This document shows, in pieces, positions 53,347 through 61,683 of a DNA stretch of 64,000 bases. The position numbers were made by a program, and so were the translations under genes. This stretch comes from CAWJPW01 sp963844845 (GTDB lineage Bacteria; Acidobacteriota; Thermoanaerobaculia; Thermoanaerobaculales; Sulfomarinibacteraceae): positions 868,001-932,000 of the forward strand of contig CAWJPW010000008.1 of the NCBI GenBank assembly GCA_963844845.1, in the 5' to 3' direction. How positions within the stretch are numbered: the stretch's first letter is position 1; each line of letters opens with the position of its first letter. The notes beneath the pieces were generated by a model. It did not search any database and was not told the origin of the DNA. It saw only the letters and a program-made list of their open reading frames with translations.

Positions 53347-55404
53347 ATGAGCCAGCTGCGCTATCAGCCGGTTGTCTCGAGCGATACGGACATGCGGGAG
53401 TTCACCTTCCGGGCCCTCGTCCTGGGCCTCTTCATGTGCGTGATCCTCGGGGCGGCCAACGCCTACCTCGGCCTCAAGGCCGGCATGACCATCGCCGCCA
53501 CCTACCCGGCGGCGGTCATCGGCATGGCCGTGCTCAAGCTCTTCGGCGGCTCCCTGCTCGAGGAGAACTTCGCCCGGACCGTCGGCTCCATCGGCGAGTC
53601 GGTGGCGGCCGGCGCCATCTTCACCATCCCGGCCTTTGCCATTCTCCACCTGTGGGAGTTCCGAGGCCTCGCCGACTACCTCAAGGCCACGGCCCTCATG
53701 GTGGTGGGCGGCATCCTCGGCATCCTCTTCGTCACCATGCTGCGGCGGGTGATGGTGGAGGATCCGGAGCTGCCCTTCCCCGAGTCGGTGGCGGCCTCGG
53801 AGATCCACAAGGCCGGGCAACGCGGCTCCGACGCCGCCAAGCAGCTGTTCGAGGCCATGGGCGTCGGGGCGCTCATCAACCTGCTCGGTCAGATGGGGAT
53901 CTTCACCGCCGTCTATGACCGCGTCGTGCACGTCGGCGAGATCGGCAAGAGCCTGGTGCGCCTCGGCTTCCGCCGCGACGCCTATGCGGTGCAGGCGGGC
54001 GGAATCTCCACCATCACCGCCCCGGCGGTGAGCCCGGCCTACCTCGGCGTCGGCTACATCATCGGGCCCGAGCTCGCCGCCCTCAACTTTGCCGGCGGCC
54101 TCCTGGCGTGGGGCCTCTTCGTGCCCCTGCTGGTGTTCTTCCTGGGCCCACACATGATCGCCGAGTTCGCTGCCTCCACCGGCGCCAACCCGGCGGCCGA
54201 CGCCACCTGGGTGGCGATGGCCACACAGATGTGGCTCTTCATCGTCCGTCCCATCGCGGTGGGCGGCATGCTGGTGGGCGCGGTCTACACCCTCTACAAG
54301 ATGCGCAAGAACCTCTGGCTCGGCATCAGGCGCGGCGTCTCCGATCTCAAGAAGTCGGCCGGGGCGCAGGAGACCACCAGCCGCCACGACCGCGACATCA
54401 ACTTCAAGATTGTGCTCTTCGGCGTGGTCGTGACCTTCATCCTCATGGTGCTGCTCTACTGGTACTTCACCGGCGTCATCGGCGGCGCGATCATGGCCGC
54501 CCTGGTCATGCTCATCACCGGCTTCTTCTTTGCCGCGGTGTCGGGCAACCTGGTGGGCCTCATCGGCTCGTCCAACAACCCGGTGTCGGGCCTCACCCTG
54601 GCCACCCTCATCGTCGCCGCCCTGGTGATGGTCCTCATCGGCGTCTCCGGCAGCCACGGCGTCGCCGCGGTGCTGGGCGTCGCCTCGGTGGTGTGCGTAT
54701 CCTCGGCGGTGGCCGGCGAGATGCTGCAGGACCTCAAGGTCGGGCACATCCTCGGCGGCACGCCGTGGAAGATGCAGGTGGGCGACCTCATCGGCGTCGT
54801 CTTCGCCGGCGCCTTCATGTTCGTGCCCCTGTTCGTGCTCAACGCCTCGAACATCAAGCAGGGCGGCATCGGCTTCGGCGACCGCGCCCTGGCGGCGCCC
54901 CAGGCCGGCCTCATGGCCACCCTGTCGCAGGGCATCGTCGGCGGCGAGATGGCCTGGCCACTGGTCATCGTCGGCATCGTCATGGGCCTCGCCCTCATCA
55001 TGGTCAAGGTCAAGAGCCCGATGCTCTTCGCGGTAGGCATGTACCTGCCGCTGGAGACCACCTTCGCCATCTTCGTCGGCGGCATCATCCGCTGGGCGGT
55101 GGACACCATGGTGAAGAAGCGCCGCTTCAACGAGGCACAGGGCGCGCGGGTGGAGAACGCGGGGGTGCTCACCGCCTCCGGCCTCATCGCCGGCGAGGCC
55201 CTCATGGGCCTGGCCGTCGCCGCGGTGGTGTTCTTCAACCAGGACGCCTGGGAGGGGCTCATCAACAGCACAGCCCTGTCCAAGGGCGTGGCCAACGGCC
55301 TCTCCATCCTGTTCATGGCGATCATCGCCGGGTACCTGATCCTGCGGCCGCTCGGCAAGGCGGGCTCCCCCGACGAGGCTGCGCCGCCACCGATCACCAT
55401 GTAG
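53347..55404 (+). CDS. OPT-family oligopeptide transporter
   Basis: The 685-residue protein has about 16 membrane segments. FTFRALVLGLFMCVILGAANAYLGLKAGMTIAATYPAAVIGMAVLK, LGVGYIIGPELAALNFAGGLLAWG, SSNNPVSGLTLATLIVAAL and GEMLQDLKVGHILGGTPWKMQ are typical of the prokaryotic OPT group, proton-coupled importers of peptides or metal-ligand complexes. AAGGAGG precedes ATG by six bases, and a -10-like TACAAT sits at 53269-53274. It diverges from clpB and is followed by a terminator. Confidence 0.95.
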   Translation: MSQLRYQPVVSSDTDMREFTFRALVLGLFMCVILGAANAYLGLKAGMTIAATYPAAVIGMAVLKLFGGSLLEENFARTVGSIGESVAAGAIFTIPAFAILHLWEFRGLADYLKATALMVVGGILGILFVTMLRRVMVEDPELPFPESVAASEIHKAGQRGSDAAKQLFEAMGVGALINLLGQMGIFTAVYDRVVHVGEIGKSLVRLGFRRDAYAVQAGGISTITAPAVSPAYLGVGYIIGPELAALNFAGGLLAWGLFVPLLVFFLGPHMIAEFAASTGANPAADATWVAMATQMWLFIVRPIAVGGMLVGAVYTLYKMRKNLWLGIRRGVSDLKKSAGAQETTSRHDRDINFKIVLFGVVVTFILMVLLYWYFTGVIGGAIMAALVMLITGFFFAAVSGNLVGLIGSSNNPVSGLTLATLIVAALVMVLIGVSGSHGVAAVLGVASVVCVSSAVAGEMLQDLKVGHILGGTPWKMQVGDLIGVVFAGAFMFVPLFVLNASNIKQGGIGFGDRALAAPQAGLMATLSQGIVGGEMAWPLVIVGIVMGLALIMVKVKSPMLFAVGMYLPLETTFAIFVGGIIRWAVDTMVKKRRFNEAQGARVENAGVLTASGLIAGEALMGLAVAAVVFFNQDAWEGLINSTALSKGVANGLSILFMAIIAGYLILRPLGKAGSPDEAAPPPITM

Positions 55405-55430
55405 GCAACGGTCCGGCTTCGGCCTGACAC

Positions 55431-55461
55431 GCCCGCCGCCCCCCGGGGCGGCGGGCTTTTT
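55431..55461 (+). terminator. Rho-independent terminator of the OPT gene
   Basis: A 12-bp GC stem (55431-55442 with 55445-55456) followed by TTTTT, 27 bases after the stop codon. Confidence 0.9.
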
Positions 55462-55476
55462 CGTGACCGCGTCGGC

Positions 55477-55865
55477 GTCGGATGGCGGCGGCCGGGGCGG
55501 CGACGGCACACCGCGACGGCGGCGGCGGCGGCGCGTCGGATGGCGGTCGACGGACGAAGCGCTCGCTCCGCGTTGCGATGGTGTCGGCAGGCGGGCCTCC
55601 GCCGCTGACGCGGACGCCGGGCCCGGACGCGGTCCCGGCCCCGGACGCCGACGCGGTCCCGGATCCAGCGGCAGCGTCGGAGGGCAGCGGCCGGGGCGGC
55701 GACGGCACACCGTGACGGCGACGGCGACGGCGCGCCGGATGGTGGTCAACGGCCGGAGCGCTCGCACCACATTGCGGGGGTGTCGGCGGGCGGGCCCCGG
55801 ACGCTGACGCGGAGGCCGATCCCGGACGCGGACGCTGCCGCCGTCCTCCGACGCCGACGCCGCCC
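55477..55865. repeat. Tandem R elements (two copies about 200 bases apart)
   Basis: Copy R1 (from 55477) and copy R2 (from 55675) share GCCGGGGCGGCGACGGCACACCG, then GACGG(C/T)-rich sequence, GCGCTCGC and GGTGTCGG(C)GGGCGGGCC; the R2 copy closes on itself through GCGTCGGAGG near 55677 and CCTCCGACGC near 55846. Between and after them lie GGACGCGGTCCCGG-type units. A third copy starts at 56389, on the other side of the four-helix-bundle gene. No coding signal is convincing. Confidence 0.6.
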
Positions 55866-56020
55866 ATGGTCCCCTCCAGGTCGTTCACCACGTTCGGATA
55901 ACCGCCGGTGCGGCCGGAGTCAAGGGTCGCTGCGCGACCGGCCCGAGGGCCGGAAACCCTTGACGCCGGGCACCCCGCCGGCTGGTGGGACGGCCATGAA
56001 CGACCTGGAGGCGACCATGG
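55864..56020 (+). promoter_or_regulatory. Large nested hairpin containing the start of the four-helix-bundle gene
   Basis: 24-base arms (55864-55887 and 55997-56020) pair with one mismatch. Inside, TCAAGGGT (55920-55927) pairs with ACCCTTGA (55956-55963), and a 7-bp CCGGCCC/GGGCCGG hairpin caps the structure. The 3' arm holds the GGAG site and the ATG at 56017, so folding would hide the translation start. Confidence 0.65.
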
Positions 56021-56373
56021 CACACGCGCCCAGCACACCGAACACCGGGCTCGAGGTCCACCGGCTGGCGGTGAAGGTCGCCGCGATGGCGCTGAAGCTG
56101 GCCAGCACGGTTCCGAACCGGATGAGCTTTCTGAGCGACCAGCTCAGCCGGGCGGCCTGCAGCGTTCCTCTGAACCTCGCCGAAGGGCACGGGCGGTTCG
56201 GCAAGGATCGGATGCAGCACTGGAGAGTGGCCTACGGCTCCGCGAAGGAGGCCGGTACCGCTCTTGAGCTGCTCGCTTGCGGCGGGCTCGTCGATGCCGA
56301 GGCGGCAGCGACGGTGATGGCGAAGCTGGATAGTGTGCGGGCGATGACGTGGCGGCTGCTGCACCCGCGGTGA
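56017..56373 (+). CDS. Four-helix-bundle protein (23S rRNA intervening-sequence / Avd-like family)
   Basis: The 118-residue protein is nearly all helical and carries the family pattern LEVHRLAVKVAAMALKLAST, SDQLSRAACSVPLNLAEGHGR and YGSAKEAGTALELLACGGLV (TIGR02436/PF05635 type). Members occur inside 23S rRNA intervening sequences and as Avd of diversity-generating retroelements; no reverse transcriptase or rRNA gene is present here. ATG at 56017 has GGAG six bases ahead and is preferred to ATG at 55996. It sits in the arm of a long hairpin and between R elements, so it is probably the protein of a small mobile or RNA-bearing element. Function is not established. Confidence 0.85.
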   Translation: MAHAPSTPNTGLEVHRLAVKVAAMALKLASTVPNRMSFLSDQLSRAACSVPLNLAEGHGRFGKDRMQHWRVAYGSAKEAGTALELLACGGLVDAEAAATVMAKLDSVRAMTWRLLHPR

Positions 56374-56388
56374 GGGCGGCAGCGGCGG

Positions 56389-56450
56389 CGTCGGAGGGCT
56401 GTGGCCGGGGCGGGAACGGCACACCGCGACGGCGGCGGTCGCGGCTTCGG
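56389..56450 (+). repeat. R element, partial third copy
   Basis: Fifteen bases after the four-helix-bundle gene the R core resumes (GGCGTCGGAGGGCTG, GGCCGGGGCGGGAACGGCACACCGCGACGGCGGCGG), then diverges. The gene is thus bracketed by R copies. Confidence 0.55.
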
Positions 56451-56555
56451 CCCTGGTGCCGGCAGTTGGTGCTCCGAGCACCGGCTCCCGGGGGCGGCAG
56501 CGGCACGAGCAGTCAGACGGTAACGAGGCCGCCCCCGGGCCCTGACGCCCGCGTG

Positions 56556-56715
56556 TCTGCCCGATCATCTGCTGCGGCCGCGGATCCACCGGCCAGGGCG
56601 ACGCTTCGCCCGGCGGTGCCGCCTGCGACGTAGCGCTGCTACGTCTCGGCGGCGCCTTGGTCGAATCGCCACCCTGACAGGCGGCTCCGCGGTCTCGCGA
56701 CGAAGCTCGGGCAGA
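56556..56715 (+). repeat. Structured interspersed element, family B copy 2
   Basis: Closing arms TCTGCCCGA (56556-56564) and TCGGGCAGA (56707-56715) are perfect. The core has TGCTGCGGCCG, GGTGCC..ACGTAGC / GCTACGT..GGCGCC, CTTGGTCGAATC and CTCGCGACGAA. It is joined directly to element A4, occupying the place of helix I there. Confidence 0.7.
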
Positions 56716-57329
56716 TAGCGGGCTCGCCGAGTCGCCTGCCTGGTGGTCCGGGGCCGCTGCTGCGAACGCCAAGGGCCGTGGGTGCCCCCCTTGACGTTTC
56801 CCGCCAACGTTCCGCAAGGGAGACGGCGCTCCAGGGAAGACGTCAAGGACGGCACGCCCGCCGGAGGACACCTGGTCCGCGGCGGTCCCGGTCGCCGTCC
56901 CGGTCGCGGTCCACGGTCCCGGTCGCGGTCCCGGCCCCGGCCGCCGTCAGCTGTCGCCGGGATCTCGTCGTAGCCGGGGTAGGCGAGCATGCCCTCGCGG
57001 CGGAGCAGGCGCACGAAGTAGCCGACGCGATCCTCCACCGGCTCGGCCGACTCACCGAACTCCTTCCGCACGGCCTCGGCCACGACGCCCACCGTGGTGG
57101 CGCCGTCGAGGCGCTGCCAGGCGAAGGAGCCGACCGGGTCGAGGCGGACGCGCGGCGGCGACAGCAGGTGCGAGATGCGATCGGCAAGGCCGCGCAGGCC
57201 GGTGGTGTGCGGCTTGGGCCGGTGCACCACCACCCGCTCGTCCTTGAGCTCCCACTTCGCCAGGCGAACAGGCGCAAGCTCGAGCAGGTTGACGGCGGCG
57301 AGGGGGTCGGGGGTGGGGGTGCGGGCCAT
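56565..57329 (-). CDS. PqqD-like protein whose frame runs on into repeats
   Basis: Residues 1 to about 125 are a normal PqqD-family protein (peptide chaperone type): a variable N-terminus, RLDPVGSFAWQRLDGATTVGVVAEAVRKEFG and VEDRVGYFVRLLRREGMLAYPGYDEIP. The native protein probably ended near there. The frame continues for some 130 residues through a GGTCCC/GGTCGC hexamer repeat (coding GRDRDRDRGPRPGRRP) and antisense of elements A4 and B2, before meeting a stop at 56565. ATG at 57329 has no ribosome-binding site; a -10-like TACCCT ends six bases upstream inside a short repeat. PqqD proteins hand peptides to radical SAM enzymes or act with glycan/exosortase-type loci; no partner is seen. Confidence 0.7.
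   Translation of the reverse strand: MARTPTPDPLAAVNLLELAPVRLAKWELKDERVVVHRPKPHTTGLRGLADRISHLLSPPRVRLDPVGSFAWQRLDGATTVGVVAEAVRKEFGESAEPVEDRVGYFVRLLRREGMLAYPGYDEIPATADGGRGRDRDRDRGPRPGRRPGPPRTRCPPAGVPSLTSSLERRLPCGTLAGNVKGGTHGPWRSQQRPRTTRQATRRARYLPELRRETAEPPVRVAIRPRRRRDVAALRRRRHRRAKRRPGRWIRGRSR
56722..56885 (+). repeat. Structured interspersed element, family A copy 4
   Basis: It lacks the helix I half but has the linker GTCGCCTGCCTGGTGG, helix II (CCTTGACGT with ACGTCAAGG), GGCACGCCCGCCGGAGGAC and TCCGCGGCGG. The antisense strand encodes the tail of the PqqD-like reading frame. Confidence 0.7.
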
Positions 57330-57330
57330 C

Positions 57331-57515
57331 GGGTGAGGGTAAAGGGTGAGGAGTGAAGAGTAAAGGGTGCCGCCGCCGGTCAACGCAAAGGCGCAATGGC
57401 GCCAAGGCGCAAGGCCCCCACCCACCCGAAGGGAAGGAAACGCAGAGGCGCGGAGACGCAGAGCCCCCGCCCGCCCCGGGGGAGAGACGGAAGACGGGAG
57501 ACGGGAGACGCCTCC
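57331..57515. repeat. Mosaic of three short tandem-repeat types
   Basis: Next to each other lie GGGTGAGG/AGTGAAGAGTAAAGGG units (57331-57368), CGCAAAGGCGCAATGGCGCC and CGCAGAGGCGCGGAGACGCAG units (57382-57463), and GACGGAAGACGGGAGACGGG units (57487-57510). Such runs often accumulate at intergenic insertion sites. No gene is supported. Confidence 0.75.
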
Positions 57516-57558
57516 CCCTCCCGCCCACCTGCTCCGGGGCGTCCGTCGCAGCCGGGCA

Positions 57559-57805
57559 CGAGACCGCCCCGGAGCAGGGGACGTCTCGGCGGGCGTGCCG
57601 ACCCCGACGATTTTCCTGAAGACGGCTGCCATGGGCAGCGCGACCGTGGAAACATCGTCGGGGTTGGCTCCCACGACCGTCGCCGCTCGCAGCAGCGGCC
57701 CCGGCGACCGGGGAGGCGCCTCGGCGCAGAGCCCGAGGACGGCCTCGTTGTCGTTTGCCGGCTCGTGTCGTCGCCGCCCTCGGGGCCGCGCCGACGGGTG
57801 GCGGC
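57559..57805 (-). repeat. Structured interspersed element, family A copy 5
   Basis: On the minus strand helix I is CCCGAGGGCGGC with GCCGTCCTCGGG (one G-U), linker GGCGCCTCCCCGGT and CTGCTGCGAG, helix II ACCCCGACGAT with ATCGTCGGGGT, tail GGCACGCCCGCCGAGAC and CTGCTCCGGGGCGG. Helix II differs from copies 2-4 at several pairs, with both sides changed. Confidence 0.72.
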
Positions 57806-58047
57806 TTGCCCGCCGCCCGGGCGCCGGAGCCGCGGAGAAGGGGGACCGCGCCCGGGGCCGCGCCCAGGGCCGCCACGGCGGCCGGATGCCGCAGCGCACT
57901 CGGGTCCCCGGGGACGGCACCGATCGGACGTGGAAGCGGCCGCAGCACGTCCCGGCGCCTCGGGTCTGCTGCCTCCTCGAGCAGCCCGCGGCGCTCCTCG
58001 GGCGAGAGCATCCTCGAGCCCTTCGCGCGGCGCGTCGACATCCTCAT
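57806..58047 (-). pseudogene. 5' part of a small gene cut off by element A5
   Basis: ATG at 58047 overlaps the stop codon of the glycosyltransferase gene upstream (ATGA), as at other real junctions in this genome. It encodes about 80 residues, MRMSTRRAKGSRMLSPEERRGLLEEAADPRRRDVL and a Pro/Ala-rich stretch. The frame then enters element A5 and stays open without meaning to 57052. I do not recognise a family; the SPEERRxLLEEA start looks like a helical DNA- or protein-binding segment. The 3' part seems replaced by the element. Confidence 0.45.
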
Positions 58048-60197
58048 CCTGCGCTCTTGTAGGGACTTCTCGGTCGCTGAGCAGATCCGACACACCGAGG
58101 GCGTTGCGCTTCTTCGAACGAAACCCAGTCGACCGCTGCAGCGAGGAGGCGGTGATCCGCGCTGGCCGGCCTCACCTCTGCAGGCGCCACCGCATAGGCG
58201 AACTGCAGCACAAGCAGGTTCTCTCCGGCTCGCTGCAACGCAGCTGGAACCTCAAGGCTAACCACCTGGGAACCTCGCCGTAACGGCACCTCCCCGGGCA
58301 CCGACCCATCGACCAGGGCCCGCACCTGCTGGGTGCGCCCTGGCGCCGCGAACGGCCATAGCCGCACCTTCAGGATCAGGGGTGCGGGCCTGTTCCTGAA
58401 GAATCGGACACCGGCCTCACGGCCCCGAGCCCATACGAAGGTCGTCCCGTCGCCACGATGCTCAAACGTGGACCAACCCGCGACGAGGGCGTCGGCTGTG
58501 GTGGCGCGATCGAAGTCCAGACGCTCGGTGTTCGGCGTACCGCGCCCGCCGGTGAGTGCGTCATGCAGGCGGGCGAAGCACGAACGCGGCTGGCCCTGCA
58601 GGGCCGCCGGGAGCAGCACGAGCGAGGATGGTGGCCAGGCCGATCCTTCGCGTTCGGACGGGGAGCTCACTGAGCGGTCTCCAGAGATGGTGTCGCGCGA
58701 GCTGGCTGGAAGACGGCAGAGACGCGCCGTGCTGAAGTACTCCACCACGGTGAGAGCGTGCTCGGCGATCTCACGAAGCGCCGGTGCGGCCGGTAGCCGG
58801 CCCACGACCAGCAGACACGATCGGCCCGGTGGCCAGCTCTCCAGGAGGCGCGTGAGCTGGCCCTGCGCGTCCACCATCGCGGATCCACCACCGATCTCCC
58901 GATCCAGGTAGTGACCCAGGCTGATGGCGCACTGCGTGTTCTCGACCACCAGGGGCTCGTCGCCATGTCGGACGGTCCGGATCACCTCCGCCAGACGGTC
59001 CCAGCTGGGACGGCCGATGCGTTGGTACTCGGCCACCCCGTGCAGGCTCACCAGCGAGATGGCGAGAAGCGCAGTGAGCGCCGGCAGGTGACGCGGCCCG
59101 AGCGCGAAGAGGCGGTCCAGCCCGAGAGCCGCGAGCACGAGTAGAAACGGCCAAGCGAGCAGGTCATAGCGCCCGTTGCTCCAGTGCCCCGCCGCGGCCA
59201 GCACGAGCTCCACTCCGGCGGTGCCCAGGAGAACGGTGGCGAGAGCGGCCACTCCTGCCGCGGACCGCACGGCCCGCAGGCAACCCACCAGGACGGCAAC
59301 GAGCACGAGCAGTCCGCCCAGCGAGAGACGGTCCCCGGCGCGCGCCGCCACCGTGAGGAACTCCCACCGCTCACCCAGGGAGTGCCACGTCCACACCGCG
59401 ACCCCGCCGGCTGCCGGCCGCGACGCGATGGTCCGCAGGCTGGCCACAGCCCACGGCACGTAGGCAGCGAGGCTCACCGCGGCGGCCCCGCCGAGAAGAG
59501 CGGCGGCTCGAGGCAGGCGCGCCCGGTCACCTGGAGAGGCGTGGCGAAGCCGGGCGACGAAAACGATCGTCACCGCCACCCACACCAGCGGGTAAAGAAT
59601 GTGGCTGTAAAGCCCGCCGACCATGGCCGCGCCGCACAGGCCGGTGCTGAGCAACCCCGGCCGCTGCATCAGTCGGTCGACGGCCACGAGGGTCAGCACC
59701 GCAAAGAACAGGAGGTAGGGGTAGGGGCGCAGCTCCTGGGAGTAGCGGATGCCCAGCGGCGAGACGGCGGCGAGCCAGCCGGCCAGGAGACCGGCGCGGC
59801 GACCGAAATGGGTCGCTGTCCAATGCGCCAGCAGCAGTACGGTGGCCACGCCCAGTGCGATGGGGATGAGGCGCTGCCCGCTCTCGCCCAGACCCAGTTT
59901 CCGGCCCACCGACATCACGAGCGCCGCGAGGGGTGGGTGCTCGGCGTTGGCGGCACAGGCCGCCCAGGTCGCCGTCAGGCTCCCCCGTGCCCGGTCCATG
60001 ATCAGCACTTCGTCCAGCCACATGGAGAAGGTGCCGAGGTTGCAGACGCGTAGAGCGGTTGCGGCGGCGCCGATCGCGACGAGCGGCCACAGGCTCGGGC
60101 GAAGGTGCGTGACGGCTGCGTTCTCGTCGACGACGACGGAGGGCGGAGGAGCGTCAGGAAGCACCGGCGACAATTCTAGGTCGTCCCGTCGCGGCAC
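58044..60197 (-). CDS. GT39-like membrane glycosyltransferase
   Basis: The 717-residue protein has about ten to twelve membrane segments in its first 430 residues. FSMWLDEVLIMDRARGSL near residue 57 provides the LDE acidic motif of GT-C enzymes, and SPLGIRYSQELRPYPYLLFFAVL the SQ-R-Y motif of the GT39/ArnT-like group. A 270-residue soluble C-terminal domain is beta-rich (VWARGREAGVRFFRNRPAPLILKVRLWPF). It probably transfers a sugar from a polyprenyl phosphate on the periplasmic face. GTG at 60197 starts one base after the previous stop. The final residues (RPRSPYKSAG) are unremarkable. Confidence 0.82.
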   Translation of the reverse strand: MPRRDDLELSPVLPDAPPPSVVVDENAAVTHLRPSLWPLVAIGAAATALRVCNLGTFSMWLDEVLIMDRARGSLTATWAACAANAEHPPLAALVMSVGRKLGLGESGQRLIPIALGVATVLLLAHWTATHFGRRAGLLAGWLAAVSPLGIRYSQELRPYPYLLFFAVLTLVAVDRLMQRPGLLSTGLCGAAMVGGLYSHILYPLVWVAVTIVFVARLRHASPGDRARLPRAAALLGGAAAVSLAAYVPWAVASLRTIASRPAAGGVAVWTWHSLGERWEFLTVAARAGDRLSLGGLLVLVAVLVGCLRAVRSAAGVAALATVLLGTAGVELVLAAAGHWSNGRYDLLAWPFLLVLAALGLDRLFALGPRHLPALTALLAISLVSLHGVAEYQRIGRPSWDRLAEVIRTVRHGDEPLVVENTQCAISLGHYLDREIGGGSAMVDAQGQLTRLLESWPPGRSCLLVVGRLPAAPALREIAEHALTVVEYFSTARLCRLPASSRDTISGDRSVSSPSEREGSAWPPSSLVLLPAALQGQPRSCFARLHDALTGGRGTPNTERLDFDRATTADALVAGWSTFEHRGDGTTFVWARGREAGVRFFRNRPAPLILKVRLWPFAAPGRTQQVRALVDGSVPGEVPLRRGSQVVSLEVPAALQRAGENLLVLQFAYAVAPAEVRPASADHRLLAAAVDWVSFEEAQRPRCVGSAQRPRSPYKSAG

Positions 60198-60198
60198 G

Positions 60199-61683
60199 TC
60201 ACATGAACCTCGTGTACCGGGTGAACAGGAGGCCGAGGTTGTGGAGGTAGACGAGCACGAGGCTGAGGCTCAGCCAGACGGCCGCTCTCCTCCACCGCCG
60301 CCGCAGCCACCGCATCCACCTCGCCGCGAGCAGCGCCAGGAACGGCATCGTCTGCAGCATGTAGGTGGCCTTGATGGTGTCCCCCTTGTCGGGCTTCGGG
60401 TACATGACGAGGAACCAAAAGTAGCCGGCGAACGAAGCGACGACAATGGCGACGGCGAGAGCCTCGAGGGGGAGCGCCGACGGGTCCCACCGCGCACGCA
60501 GCCATGACCACGACCGGCGCACGCCCAGACCGAGCCCGCACAGCAGGACTCCGGTGGGCAGCAGCGCCAGGAGCTGCGCGCAACCCAGGTAGCGATTGAG
60601 GGTGTACCGATTCGTCTCCAGGCGCGCCCGATAGGAGGGATCGGATAGCGCTCGCTCGAGCGCGTGCCCCGCGACGTAGCGCCCGGTGTCGCGCTCCTTG
60701 CCGTAGACGAGGAAGTAGCACTCGTAGTCGCCCCACAGCTCGGAGTAGAAGGCCGGCAGCAGCTGGTTGGTGAAGGAGGTGCGCAGGGGCTCGGTGAAGA
60801 GCTGGGGCAGCCCGAGGCCGAGGTAGAAGCTGCGTGGCTGGTTGGCCAGCGAGAAGCTCGGTGCCGGCGCGCGGTTGAAGGCGGTGACCGCGCCTTCCGC
60901 TCGCCGCAGGTGAAGGTAGAACCAGCCGGAGCCCGCCACGAGCAGGACCAGCGAGAGCACCGCCGCAGCTGTGAGCCTTGCTCGGGCCGGACGACGGCGC
61001 GCCGCGTCGAGGGTCATGGCGCCAGCCACCGCGGCGACGGCGAACAGCCCCCACTGACGCGACAGGGCCATGGCCGCGAAGCAGAGTCCGAGGAGGAGGC
61101 CGCGGCGCAGCGGCGAGCCCCGGCCCTGGACCAGCAGGAGGGTCTGGTCGGCGGCCGCGACGGTGACCAGGGCGAGGAGCGGCTCGCCGCGGATGAAGGC
61201 GACGCTCTTCACCCACACCGGCAGGAAGCCCAAGAAGGCGAACGCCCATGCCATGGTCACCGGGTCACCCGGCCACCGTCGCTGGCAGATTCGCGCCAGC
61301 AGTATGAACGTGAGCACCGAGTAGAGCAGGTTGAGGAGCTGGGCGAGCTTGCGCATGCCACGAGTGCCCACTAGCCCGATGTGCTTGTCCAGCGCGGGCG
61401 GCAGGTAGGGTAGCGGCGGCGAGAAGAACTCGCAGGAGTCGGCCGGGCCCGGAAGCCGCAGCTGGGAGTAGACCTCGAGGTTCTCGAGGTGCCCGCCGGC
61501 GTCGTAGCCGATGAATGGATGGTGGTAGACGGCGTTGTAGGCCATCACGAGGTGAACGACGACGGCGACCACGAGCGGGGCCCAGCGCCACGCAGTGCTC
61601 GGAGATCGACCCTCCGCGGCGACCGAGCCGGTGAGGGTACGGTACGCCGCCGGATCCATCGGGCGGAAGCGAAGACGCCTCAC
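60199..61683 (-). CDS. Multi-spanning membrane glycosyltransferase-like protein (GT-C fold)
   Basis: The 494-residue protein has ten or more membrane helices. HHPFIGYDAGGHLENLEVYSQLRLPGP near residue 45 supplies an acidic pair in the first extracytoplasmic loop, as in GT-C enzymes, followed by PLPYLPPAL. Its C-terminal half contains KPDKGDTIKATYMLQTMPFLALLAARWM, a pattern seen in other GT-C-like polysaccharide proteins. Start GTG at 61683 overlaps the stop of the sugar transferase gene (GTGA). Sugar and acceptor are unknown. Confidence 0.72.
   Translation of the reverse strand: MRRLRFRPMDPAAYRTLTGSVAAEGRSPSTAWRWAPLVVAVVVHLVMAYNAVYHHPFIGYDAGGHLENLEVYSQLRLPGPADSCEFFSPPLPYLPPALDKHIGLVGTRGMRKLAQLLNLLYSVLTFILLARICQRRWPGDPVTMAWAFAFLGFLPVWVKSVAFIRGEPLLALVTVAAADQTLLLVQGRGSPLRRGLLLGLCFAAMALSRQWGLFAVAAVAGAMTLDAARRRPARARLTAAAVLSLVLLVAGSGWFYLHLRRAEGAVTAFNRAPAPSFSLANQPRSFYLGLGLPQLFTEPLRTSFTNQLLPAFYSELWGDYECYFLVYGKERDTGRYVAGHALERALSDPSYRARLETNRYTLNRYLGCAQLLALLPTGVLLCGLGLGVRRSWSWLRARWDPSALPLEALAVAIVVASFAGYFWFLVMYPKPDKGDTIKATYMLQTMPFLALLAARWMRWLRRRWRRAAVWLSLSLVLVYLHNLGLLFTRYTRFM

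Noticed and set aside
55996..56373. Diversity-generating retroelement based on the Avd-like gene
   Set aside because: No reverse transcriptase, template repeat/variable repeat pair or C-type lectin target gene is present in the window.
57331..57515. Possible CRISPR array in the short repeats
   Set aside because: Units are short, imperfect and contiguous with no unique spacers of constant length, and no cas genes are present.
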